Shown here: piece after piece, positions 1 to 8,120 of the stretch
How the letters are laid out: every line of letters starts with the position of its first letter
How positions within the stretch are numbered: position 1 is the stretch's first letter
DNA from: Collinsella sp.
Lineage (GTDB): Bacteria; Actinomycetota; Coriobacteriia; Coriobacteriales; Coriobacteriaceae
DNA length: 64,000 nucleotides
NCBI GenBank assembly: GCA_019414645.1
Contig: DXLP01000007.1
Span: 7,730 to 71,729 of the forward strand
Direction: 5' to 3'
The notes under the pieces: model-generated
Database searches by the model: none
What the model saw: only the letters and a program-made list of their open reading frames with translations
What the model was told of the DNA's origin: nothing
Translations under genes and position numbers: made by a program

Positions 1-1905
1 ATACCAACTGGGAAACAGCATAGACATGATGGTATTCAGAATTATAGAAGTAGGCAAATGGCTCAACGAGCACGACAGAGGTCTTGGAATCCAGCCAGAT
101 TCGATCAGCTGGATTTAGACTAGTTAGCCGTCGCTTTACTTTGGTCAAATGTCCCTTATACCTGACAGCGTGAATAGAATCTAGGATCCAGGTCACCTCT
201 GAAATATGAAGCCGCTGGGGCAAGTCAATTGTGTCGCTACCGTTTATGACCTCTTGCATATAAAAATCAATATGATGCTCATCAGATAAGGATTTTGCTT
301 CATTTAAAGTTAAACCAGTGCCTGAAACATAATCCACTTCGAGGCGCAAATCCTCATATTGGGACTTCGGCATTACAGAGACACCATACTTATCGGGATG
401 ATTCCAAACATCCGACCCCATAACGAGACCAAAATTCGTAAATCCTCTCGTGGAATATGGAACACCACATACCTGTTTTGAATAATTCAAAACATTCTCT
501 GTATAAGCTAAGGTGTTCAGAGCCTCTTCTTTAGTTTCGGTCGGAAAGCCAATCATAAAGAATAGATGAACAGGAATACCCGCATTGAGACAATCATGGA
601 TATTGCGATCAATCCAATCAACTCTCGTGTTCTTCTTCATTAGATCAAGAACTCTTTGGTTGTATGACTCGAGGCCAAACTGAATCTGCCTACATCCACT
701 TTGGTATATCTTGTTGAAAACGTCTGTACTTAGGGTTGGAGAGAACCTCGTTTCTCCATGCCAGAAAAACGTTTTTCCCGATGCGTTTATTTCATCCGCG
801 AGTTGCTCCATTCTTTTGCCTTCGAATGTTTCATCCACAAAAGAGAAAACTCTCGTGCCGTATTTTTCATTTAACCGACACATTATTTCAAATACTCTCG
901 ATATAGGCATCTTTCGGTAACAACCACCGGTAGCACCGGGAATGGTGCAGAAGGCGCAATGATTAAAACACTGCCTAGAGGAATAAACCGGCAATATTAA
1001 CTCAGGCATGAAGTATTTAGAAAGGGCGAAGCCATCGAAATCGGGAACTGTATCGTTGATAAATGTTTGCTCAATCCGATGGTTTTTATATATCTTTCCA
1101 CCTTTAGCATGGCAAAGGTTTGGAACACAGTCGAGATTGTCATCACCAGAGTCAAGAGCCTCAAGAAGACGTGCAAGCGGCTCTTCGCCGTCATACATCA
1201 TTATTGAATCAATGTATTCAAAAAAGGGATGCCATTCTTTCATGCAGTCATCTGCTAAACGAGTAATGTAATTGCCGCCCAATGAGACGTGTTTAACAGA
1301 TGGACATTCTTCTTTAATCAGTTTCGCTAACGTAACTGCAGAAATCAATTGGAAACAGCCGCTCACCGAAATCCCAATAAACTCGATTTTTCCCTCTGAA
1401 TACGCTTAAGAAAGGCAGTTTCATAGAAGGAAATAAACGGATTATGCAAGGTATCCGCAAGCGATTTCATTATTTCTGGTGTCGAATAATAATCATAGGG
1501 CAGATCTATGGAGTTGAACGTGTATTTAACTCCATATGAGACGTGATTTATGATATAGAGTGCATTTCTAAAAATGTTTTCAGCATATTGTCTTTCTTTT
1601 AGATTAAAGTATCTCTTCGATCTGAAAATATCTTTTGCCTCGTCAACATTAAGTGCTGACTTTTGTATCAACTCGATTGTTAATTGAACATTCGAACTAA
1701 ACGAATCCTTTGATTCCCGATACCTTTTACAGCACTCTTCGACATGTCTAAAAGATAGGAGGTCATCGTAAAATTCCACGTTTAAGTCAACAATGTCAAC
1801 TTTATATTGTTCAACCTCTTGAAGATATGACTTCAAAACAGGCAAGGCAAGATACGGCCCCACTGGACTCCATCCTGGGGGAAATACTAAAAGCGTTTTA
1901 GGCAT
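1..1905 (-). pseudogene. B12-binding radical SAM protein, frameshifted and cut by window edge
   Basis: The first 180 codons read as an N-terminal cobalamin-binding domain, beginning MPKTLLVFPPGWSPVGPYLA. That frame stops at 1363. A second frame on the same strand takes over near the T5 run at 1387-1391 (A5 on the coding strand) and stays open to position 1. It encodes a C-x3-C-x2-C cluster (CFNHCAFC, about 949-970), the usual [4Fe-4S]/SAM site, followed by a radical SAM barrel with motifs such as QIQFGLES. One extra A would restore a single frame of more than 630 codons. The start ATG lies 7 bp after the MFS stop, so the two are co-transcribed. Members of this family do methylations or rearrangements on varied substrates, and nothing here shows the substrate. 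It is called a pseudogene on the observed sequence, but a single-base error or a phase-variable A-tract would look the same. Confidence 0.75.
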
Positions 1906-1912
1906 ATCAACG

Positions 1913-3097
1913 TCACATCTTTCGCAAATAATTCAATTGAAACGCAGCTACCATCATAATTGAAAATACACCAAGTCCTGTAACGAGAATTGAGAACATC
2001 GCGGTGCTCGTGAACAGCGAAACAAGGAGTGTTGAAATAACAACAGCAACCGATTGCAAAGACTCCCTAATTGAAAACAGGCTTATCGATTCAGATTCGT
2101 CTCTCGCCAAATCCTGCAGCGATGTTATGAGAAGCACATCTTGAATGGCGTTTCCGGCACCGACGATAAAAAGGAAAATAAACGATATCCCAGACGCATA
2201 ACGATAGCCAAACGCCAGATACGCACCGAGCGCAAGATACGTCACAAAACAATATGATTTAACGCAATCGGAACCACTAATTAAACGACCATATATTGTA
2301 TTTCCGAACAACAGTCCGATTGTAAGACTACTCTGAAGGAATCCATATTGTATCGATGACGAGTCAAATTGCAATTGCGCTATAGCTGGCAAAAGAGAAT
2401 TCAGAGAGCCGAATGCCACGCCACTAGAAATATCGATTAATAGGAAACCAATTGCCAAGTGCTTCGCGCTAAGATCACTAAATGCAGTCCTGTTTTTTTC
2501 ATTTTTGCTTATCCCCTCTTTATCATTAACCTCGATAACCGACGGAACATCTCGCAGCAACCAGAACGACGCGGCAAAAGAAAGCGCGTCTAATGCAAGA
2601 ACAGCCTCCGCCCCAAATTGAGCGACAACAAAACCGCCGGCAACTGGCCCCAGAACCATCATCAAATTCTGCAGAAACCCAAACGAATTATTAATTACGT
2701 CGCGATTGATACTATTCGTATTGGCTCTTAACAACGAGTAAAAGCAGGGCATTTCAACCGTTCGGCAAAGCGATACCGCGCACGTAATAGCAAACATACT
2801 CCATTTACTATCAACAAAAATATAGCAAACGAATAATCCCGCGCGAATTAAGTCTGCCAATCTCATGGCCTGCAGTGTCCCGATACCCATCTTCTGAGGC
2901 AGCTGCGCGAGCGAAACTGAAAACAGAGAGGGGGCAAATCTGCAGCAGACCATCAAAGCAGTTGCAGAAACATCGTGAGTTACCTCGTAAATCAGCATTG
3001 GCAAAGCAATATTCGCACACCAATTGCCTATTTCGCTTATCCCTCTAGCAATATATAGGACCCGAACCGGATGGCTAGCTCTCAATACCGTGAACAT
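1913..3097 (-). CDS. MFS transporter (EntS-like exporter family)
   Basis: The roughly 395-residue protein is strongly hydrophobic with about twelve membrane segments, and its N-terminal RGISEIGNWCANIALPMLIY matches the macrolide/siderophore-type major facilitator exporters. It probably acts in the cytoplasmic membrane as a proton-driven drug or small-molecule exporter. A GTG at 3100 directly precedes the chosen ATG at 3097. The start lies inside the end of the upstream DUF2087 gene (about 23 bp overlap), which implies translational coupling. It is followed after 7 bp by the radical SAM gene, so export of a radical SAM product or self-resistance is plausible but unproven. Base composition is A+T-rich compared with genes beyond 3.8 kb. 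Confidence 0.8.
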   Translation of the reverse strand: MFTVLRASHPVRVLYIARGISEIGNWCANIALPMLIYEVTHDVSATALMVCCRFAPSLFSVSLAQLPQKMGIGTLQAMRLADLIRAGLFVCYIFVDSKWSMFAITCAVSLCRTVEMPCFYSLLRANTNSINRDVINNSFGFLQNLMMVLGPVAGGFVVAQFGAEAVLALDALSFAASFWLLRDVPSVIEVNDKEGISKNEKNRTAFSDLSAKHLAIGFLLIDISSGVAFGSLNSLLPAIAQLQFDSSSIQYGFLQSSLTIGLLFGNTIYGRLISGSDCVKSYCFVTYLALGAYLAFGYRYASGISFIFLFIVGAGNAIQDVLLITSLQDLARDESESISLFSIRESLQSVAVVISTLLVSLFTSTAMFSILVTGLGVFSIMMVAAFQLNYLRKM

Positions 3098-3356
3098 CAC
3101 GATTAACCTCGTATTTCAGGCCTCGTTCATCCCTTAATAGGAATCCATAATCAACCAAGTACCGCCTCAACACGGCATAATCAGGATAGAGCTGTGACAG
3201 CACACGATTAACCTGAAGCTCCGTATAACTTGTATTTAATTCAAAGAAAGAGACGGCCCATAGCAGCATGATTCTTTTATAGCTTTCCTTTTTTGGAATT
3301 GAAACCAGCTCGCCATTCTTGAGAAATCGTTTTTTAAAGTCTATTAGCTCATCCAT
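3075..3356 (-). CDS. Stand-alone DUF2087 protein
   Basis: This is a 93-residue protein whose body (LKNGELVSIPKKESYKRIML, then a Y-T-E-x-Q-V-N segment and a LRRYLVDYGFLLRDERG ending) matches the DUF2087 fold. DUF2087 usually sits at the C-terminus of small HTH or ArsR-like regulators. Here the domain stands alone. The ATG is preceded by GGAGG at a good distance. It overlaps the MFS gene downstream, so it probably belongs to the radical SAM operon and may be its regulator. That role is inferred from related architectures only. Confidence 0.7.
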   Translation of the reverse strand: MDELIDFKKRFLKNGELVSIPKKESYKRIMLLWAVSFFELNTSYTELQVNRVLSQLYPDYAVLRRYLVDYGFLLRDERGLKYEVNRDVHGIES

Positions 3357-3435
3357 TCACATCCTCCATTTCATACGCATCTAATACTAAAAATGCATAC
3401 GCTTTAGGTCATCGCATTCGGCTTCTTTATTCGAA

Positions 3436-3675
3436 CTAAACTCGAACTAATCTAAATGATTTGCTCAAACACTCTTCGAAAGCTCGTTTTTCACTCTGAG
3501 TAAAATGCCCTTCCCAGTCAGTCCACGAACAGGAAGGCAACTCACAGCGAGCGGAGTCGAAGCCCTCTGCCGTCGGTCGTTCAAAATGCACGACAACCTT
3601 TTCGATATCCTCATCTGCAATCAGGTCAGAATGAACGACCTCGGTACCGTCTTCGAATGTCATATACGGGTACAT
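3436..3675 (-). CDS. Small conserved hypothetical protein
   Basis: A 79-residue acidic protein starting MYPYMTFEDGTEVVHSDLI. I chose the ATG at 3675 because an AGGTGG ribosome-binding site lies about 7 bases upstream; the frame also runs upstream to 3717 but that start has no such site. The sequence has motifs HFERP and FDSARCELPS that I associate with a widespread uncharacterised family in gut Firmicutes and Actinobacteria. No domain of known function is visible. It is the first gene of the A+T-rich minus-strand group, 79 bp ahead of the DUF2087 gene. Confidence 0.6.
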   Translation of the reverse strand: MYPYMTFEDGTEVVHSDLIADEDIEKVVVHFERPTAEGFDSARCELPSCSWTDWEGHFTQSEKRAFEECLSKSFRLVRV

Positions 3676-3850
3676 CACGTAAACCACCTCGCAATCGTAA
3701 ATCCAGTTTAGCATCAAGCTATTGCACCAAAGACAGCAAGCCCCCCTTGATGAGTTGATGGTATCTGTTAAATGTCACGTACGATTCACATCTGGTGGGT
3801 ACCCTGATGGCTACACGAAACGAAGCAGATTTACACCGGGAGGACCCCGT

Positions 3851-4804
3851 ATGACAACCAAGTACACCGACGCGCCGCGCACGCGCGTCATGACGCCGGC
3901 ATCGCTCAACAACGGCGTGCACGAGAACCATTCCATCGGACAGACCATGGCCATCGCGCCCAAAAAGGGCCTGTTTGACGACATTTCCATTCCCCAAATC
4001 ATCGCCGGCGCCGCAGCTGCCGCCACGAGCGTCGCGCTTGCCTCCAAGATCGGTATCGCCGGATCGGTGATCGGTGCCGCCGTGAGCTCGGTCATCACCG
4101 TTGTGTCCTCGCAGGTCTACCGCCACTTTATCTCTGCCAGCGCCGAAGCCCTCAAAGGTACGCACGCCACCGTCGACTACCCCGCCGGCGCCTATGAACC
4201 CGTTGAATTAAATGCCGAGGAGCACTTAGGCGGCGCCGCGACTACCCAGGAGATGCGCCAGATTGCAGGGCGCGCGACCACGGCGCGCGTCGCCCCCGAC
4301 AGCCTGCGCGCCAAGGCGGCGGCAGAGCGCAGCCAGACGCAAAAGAAGGTCATCATCTTCTCGATCGCCATCGCCATCGTCGCGGTTATCGCCTGCACCG
4401 CTGCCATCCTTATCACCACCGCCGGTGAGGGTCTGGGCGAGCGTCCCGAGCCGATTCTGTCGTCACGCACGACCGAGCACGACGCGGACAGCACTGGTCA
4501 ATCGCAAAGCCAGCAGGACGACTCGCAGGGCACCTCCGCATCCACCGACTCGTCCTCGAACACCCCCGATCAGTCGCAGGGCGCCGATTCTTCTGTGAAC
4601 AACAACGGTACGCAATCCGGCACAACCGACTCAAGCCAAACGACTGACGGCTCTCAACCGAGCACGGGCGACCAGACGAGCGACACCACGTCGGGAACGG
4701 GCTCAGCAGACAGCAGCAACACCAGCAACTCGAACAGCTCGAGTGGAACCGCGTCCGGCACGGCATCTGACAGCTCGAGCCAAGGCACGGCATCGGGCAA
4801 CTAA
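3851..4804 (+). CDS. Membrane protein with Ser/Thr-rich low-complexity tail
   Basis: The start at 3851 follows a strong GGAGGAC site; an upstream in-frame ATG at 3722 lacks one. The 317-residue product has a Gly/Ala-rich hydrophobic stretch (about residues 50-85), a second clear membrane segment (about 165-190, IIFSIAIAIVAVIACTAAIL) and then about 110 residues made mostly of S, T, D, G, Q and N. Such a tail is expected outside the membrane and may be wall-spanning or glycosylated. No enzymatic motif is present. A strong hairpin follows at 4839-4871. Its function is unknown. Confidence 0.65.
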   Translation: MTTKYTDAPRTRVMTPASLNNGVHENHSIGQTMAIAPKKGLFDDISIPQIIAGAAAAATSVALASKIGIAGSVIGAAVSSVITVVSSQVYRHFISASAEALKGTHATVDYPAGAYEPVELNAEEHLGGAATTQEMRQIAGRATTARVAPDSLRAKAAAERSQTQKKVIIFSIAIAIVAVIACTAAILITTAGEGLGERPEPILSSRTTEHDADSTGQSQSQQDDSQGTSASTDSSSNTPDQSQGADSSVNNNGTQSGTTDSSQTTDGSQPSTGDQTSDTTSGTGSADSSNTSNSNSSSGTASGTASDSSSQGTASGN

Positions 4805-4838
4805 GCACGTTTGCCCCTCATAGATAATCGACCTGTAT

Positions 4839-4873
4839 AACGGGCGCGAACCGGCAACGGTCGCGCCCGTTTG
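4839..4873 (+). terminator. Hairpin terminator
   Basis: Arms AACGGGCGCGA and TCGCGCCCGTT surround a second CCG/CGG pairing and a GCAA loop, 34 bp after the membrane protein gene. The right arm runs into GTTTG, so it probably ends that transcript. Confidence 0.7.
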
Positions 4874-4942
4874 CCTTGGGCGCCGAGGTAGCAAGCCCCG
4901 CGCGATGGTAAGATGCTTTGGTGTGTAAAGAGGAGATTTGCC

Positions 4943-6289
4943 ATGAGCAAGACAATAGTTAAGCCCACGCTATCGCTGGGCAACCACATCTATCTGTATC
5001 GTCTGCTGCGTGATGCGATTGGGTGCGGCAAGCAAACGTTTATGACGCAGGTCGAGGAGGCGCTCGCTGCTGGTGACATGGCCGCTTATGACCTGGGCTT
5101 CGAGTCCACGCGCGAGCTGCTCGAGGAGCTCGACGACTGCATAAGGCTGACCGTCTTTAAGGGCGGTCGCCTGTATGCCACGCTCATCGCCAACGAGGCC
5201 TGGGATGCCGCCCTTGCCAAGGGCGAGGACAAGCCCAAGGCTGCCAAGGGTGCCAAGCAGTCCTACAAAAAGAAAAAGCGCGGCGAGAAGGACCTCAAGG
5301 CCGTGCGCCCCAAGCACGTTAAGCGCGCCGAGCCCGAGCCCGTGGCCGAAGTCGCTCCGGAGCCCGAGCCCGAGGCAGAGATCGAAGTCGCTATTGAGGT
5401 AACGGCAGAAGCCGACACCGAAATCACCGCCACGACCGATCCCGAAGTCATATCCGAGCAGGAAGCCACTGCGGAGCTCAACGAAGCTCCCAAGTCGACA
5501 ACCGAAGAAGCCGCTGACCAGCCCGAAACGCCTGCGTTCCAAAACAGCGATGTCTTTGGCGACGAGACCGAGGACGATCAGCCCGACGAGCCCGACGATC
5601 AAGGCGCTACCGAGTCGGCGCCGGAGCCCGAGACGCCGCAGCCCGCCATCTCGCTCACGGTCGTCTATGACCCCGAGAACGCAAACGCCGGCATCACCAC
5701 CATGGCATCCACGCCCATCGAGGCAAAGTCGAGCGTCGAGAACGAGAACGCGACGCAGGTTGAGGTTGAAACCGCAGTTGCAGACGCGCCCGTCACCGTG
5801 AAGCCCGCAGATTCCACAACCAAGCCGAAGACGACGCCGGAGCCCGCAGATTCCACGATCAAGCCGGAAGCGACGCCGGAGCCCGCACCCGTCATCGAAT
5901 CCGTGCCCGCCGCTGTTTGCGACCAAATTCCCGCACCGGCACCGTCTCCGGCCCCCGCTGCAGCACCGGCCCCCGCACCCGCAGCACCGACCATCCCCAA
6001 GGACTTCCCCATCGATTTCGCAACCGAGGTCTTCTGCCCCGGCCCGCTTCTGCACGAGCTATCGACCTATCTCCCCTACGGCGCCGACACGCTCGGTATC
6101 GTCGGCGAGTACTACTGGATCGCCCGCGAGCGCGGTACCATCGAGGCCGCGCGAAACCGCGCAAGCTTCCCCCTGCACTACACGCAGGCCGGCGAGCGCC
6201 ACGAAGTCACCGTGCGCATCCGCCGCAACACCACCGGCGGCCTCGGAGCCACCTGGGTCATCGACAAGGTCGAAGCCCCGGTCGAGTAA
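4943..6289 (+). CDS. Hypothetical protein with OST-HTH/LOTUS-like N-terminus and Pro/Glu-rich linker
   Basis: The ATG at 4943 is preceded by AGGAG. The 448-residue protein has a helical N-terminal domain (residues about 12-85) with the pattern DLGFESTRELLEELDD followed by GGRLYATL, which resembles the winged-helix OST-HTH/LOTUS fold. A basic patch (KKKKRGEKDLK) follows. Then come about 250 residues rich in E, P, A and T, including near-repeats of PADSTxKPxxTPEP (DNA about 5805-5890). A conserved C-terminal domain (about 355-448) with FCPGPLLHELSTYLPYGAD ends the protein. A nucleic-acid-binding role is inferred from the fold resemblance only. A bidirectional terminator follows immediately. Confidence 0.6.
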   Translation: MSKTIVKPTLSLGNHIYLYRLLRDAIGCGKQTFMTQVEEALAAGDMAAYDLGFESTRELLEELDDCIRLTVFKGGRLYATLIANEAWDAALAKGEDKPKAAKGAKQSYKKKKRGEKDLKAVRPKHVKRAEPEPVAEVAPEPEPEAEIEVAIEVTAEADTEITATTDPEVISEQEATAELNEAPKSTTEEAADQPETPAFQNSDVFGDETEDDQPDEPDDQGATESAPEPETPQPAISLTVVYDPENANAGITTMASTPIEAKSSVENENATQVEVETAVADAPVTVKPADSTTKPKTTPEPADSTIKPEATPEPAPVIESVPAAVCDQIPAPAPSPAPAAAPAPAPAAPTIPKDFPIDFATEVFCPGPLLHELSTYLPYGADTLGIVGEYYWIARERGTIEAARNRASFPLHYTQAGERHEVTVRIRRNTTGGLGATWVIDKVEAPVE

Positions 6290-6329
6290 AAAAGGCCTCG
6301 GATAGCCAATTGACCATCCGAGGCCTTTT
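6290..6329. terminator. Bidirectional terminator
   Basis: Perfect 14-bp arms (6290-6303 and 6316-6329) read AAAAGGCCTCGGAT and ATCCGAGGCCTTTT. They lie between the convergent plus-strand hypothetical gene and the minus-strand lipoprotein gene, with A and T runs on both sides. Confidence 0.9.
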
Positions 6330-6342
6330 GAATTCAGGCCTT

Positions 6343-6735
6343 TTAGTTGTCATCGGTGCATATAGACACCAGAGAAGCAAGCTCATCCTCAAGTTGCGGA
6401 GCAAAGTATCTAAAAGAAACCTGCGCTCCAGTCGGTATCGACTCAATCATATTCGCAGCATTATCTGAGACTCGGTACGGTGCAGTTTCACCTGTCTTTA
6501 AATCCTCTATTGAGCAGACAGCGTCTTCAGCATCAACCGACCTAAGCACGCCTTTTCCTTGTAACATCACATCGGCATGCCCGCCAGCTATTTCTAATGA
6601 ACCTGAGTCTGTCGCAGTCACTTCTCCGGAACCTCCGCGCGATATCTCTTCCTTTGTTGAACAGCCCACCAATGAAGCCATCAGCACCAAAGACAGGGCT
6701 AGACGAATCGCCCTACTTCGAAAAAGTCGTTCCAT
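6343..6735 (-). CDS. Small lipoprotein
   Basis: The 130-residue product starting MERLFRSRAIRLALSLVLMA has a classical signal peptide ending in the lipobox LVGC, so it should be acylated and anchored outside the membrane. The mature part (about 105 residues) is acidic with no recognised domain. The start is uncertain: in-frame ATGs also exist at 6747 and 6762. All overlap the end of the upstream protease-like gene, so the two genes are co-translated. A+T content is higher than in the neighbouring housekeeping genes, like its partner. Confidence 0.65.
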   Translation of the reverse strand: MERLFRSRAIRLALSLVLMASLVGCSTKEEISRGGSGEVTATDSGSLEIAGGHADVMLQGKGVLRSVDAEDAVCSIEDLKTGETAPYRVSDNAANMIESIPTGAQVSFRYFAPQLEDELASLVSICTDDN

Positions 6736-7840
6736 AAGTCCACGCATAATAGCTCTGATCATACTTCAGGAAGGATAAAGATGAATTCCAGCCGTCCGCT
6801 ATGCCAATCATCTGCCTTGTCTCTCCAGTTTTCTTACCAGTAAGTGTGGCGTAAGCCTCCGCTGTTACAGAATGGGCTGATCCGTTGTACAAACTCGCAT
6901 GTAAAACATTCGGTCTATTAGAGTTAATCTCATTTTGAATGCTCGCGATAGCCGGAGAGGAGACAGTGCGGGCGATAAGAGTACTTCCTCTGCTTGCGCA
7001 GTAATTTGTAAACCCCGTTGCACAGGTTGATATCGGCGTTCCACCCAAAACAACGCCGGGAACAGTCTGTTCTTCATCGGAAAGAGCATGGGTATTGGTG
7101 TAACTCCATATCTGCATATATTGCGAAGGGTCGCTATATAAATTGGCAATGCCATACAGTTCCGCAACGTTCGAAAAAGCTGTCACCATACAAGCATAGT
7201 GGGCGGTAAGCCTCTTAATCTCGCTTTCATCATATGACATAAACTGAGAAATGGAACGAAATCCAGATACTGTGTAATCCTGCATTTGAGTTGCGTAAAT
7301 TACAACATCGTTCCAGCTTGAAGGTTTATTCGATAAAACGACAGGCCGTCCTTCTATGGAAACAGCCGGGATTGTTCTTCCGCAATTTGTTGTTATTGAA
7401 CCGTCCAAAGATTGCACGCCGAATTCGAATGGATTGATCATTACGACTGGGTTATTGAAAGAATAAGACTCGACACCAAGATCTCCTCCCCGATCCATAG
7501 GGCTGACTAAGCCGTCTCCAAAACGATATCCCGTAAGTATTTCATCATCTGAAGCATCTAAAACCAAATAGCCCGCGGCTCTATTGGATGTCACAACCGG
7601 AACAATGTAACCAAGCGGGGACCCATCAACATCTACAAAAGGAATAGGGTCAGAAGGCGTATACGAATAGCCGAGGAGTCCCTTTATATATTTATCGGCA
7701 AGCTCTTGCGCAATTTCAGAAGTAAATTGTATCTGCTCACCATCAATATTGCCCGTCGAAGCAAAAACCTCTTTCGGACGTGCGGCTAAGGCGACAATTG
7801 AAGACGCGACAAGTTGCAGAAAACGACGACGCGAAAGCAT
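6713..7840 (-). CDS. Tat-exported C39-like cysteine protease-like protein
   Basis: The N-terminus MLSRRRFLQLVASSIVALAA fits the twin-arginine signal consensus, with an AxA-type end near residue 28. Residues 40-165 contain a GYIVPV and GYLVLDA pattern reminiscent of the propeptide of C10/C39-like peptidases. The C-terminal half has a candidate triad: Cys217 in YACMVTAFSN, His323 in SAHSVTAEAY and Asp349 in GIADGWN. Such a layout fits C39-like papain-fold proteins. It is folded before export by Tat and probably secreted, with a coupled lipoprotein downstream. Activity is inferred; no substrate can be named. Confidence 0.6.
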   Translation of the reverse strand: MLSRRRFLQLVASSIVALAARPKEVFASTGNIDGEQIQFTSEIAQELADKYIKGLLGYSYTPSDPIPFVDVDGSPLGYIVPVVTSNRAAGYLVLDASDDEILTGYRFGDGLVSPMDRGGDLGVESYSFNNPVVMINPFEFGVQSLDGSITTNCGRTIPAVSIEGRPVVLSNKPSSWNDVVIYATQMQDYTVSGFRSISQFMSYDESEIKRLTAHYACMVTAFSNVAELYGIANLYSDPSQYMQIWSYTNTHALSDEEQTVPGVVLGGTPISTCATGFTNYCASRGSTLIARTVSSPAIASIQNEINSNRPNVLHASLYNGSAHSVTAEAYATLTGKKTGETRQMIGIADGWNSSLSFLKYDQSYYAWTYGTTFSK

Positions 7841-8082
7841 ATGTTCTTCTTTCTAGAGAAGCGACTTATAAGGTACTCCTATTCTATAATCTTTTTTGTA
7901 ACGTTACAGCACTGGTTATATTTCAATTCGATTTGCTTATGTCCTTGCAACCCAATGCGTCTTTACGTTTTAAACGGAATTAGAAAATCGCTCATAGCAA
8001 AAACGGGCTTTAATCCCAAAGAGATAACTTTGATTATGAATCAAACCAGCAGCCAGGGCATAGCTGCAGTGCAATTGCTACA
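7841..8082. other. Intergenic region with promoter for the protease-like gene
   Basis: About 240 bp of A+T-rich DNA between two minus-strand transcription units. A palindrome GTAACGTTAC lies near 7898-7907 upstream of the protease-like gene and could be an operator. No convincing coding sequence was seen. Confidence 0.4.
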
Positions 8083-8083
8083 A

Positions 8084-8111
8084 GAAAGGCCGCCCTTGGT
8101 GGCGGCCTTTC
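8084..8111 (-). terminator. Terminator of ettA
   Basis: Arms GAAAGGCCGCC (8084-8094) and GGCGGCCTTTC (8101-8111) form an 11-bp stem with a 6-base loop, 10 bp beyond the ettA stop. Confidence 0.85.
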
Positions 8112-8120
8112 TACTTGCTA

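Noticed and set aside
3722..3850. N-terminal extension of the membrane protein gene
   Set aside because: No ribosome site at 3722, whereas GGAGGAC directly precedes the ATG at 3851.
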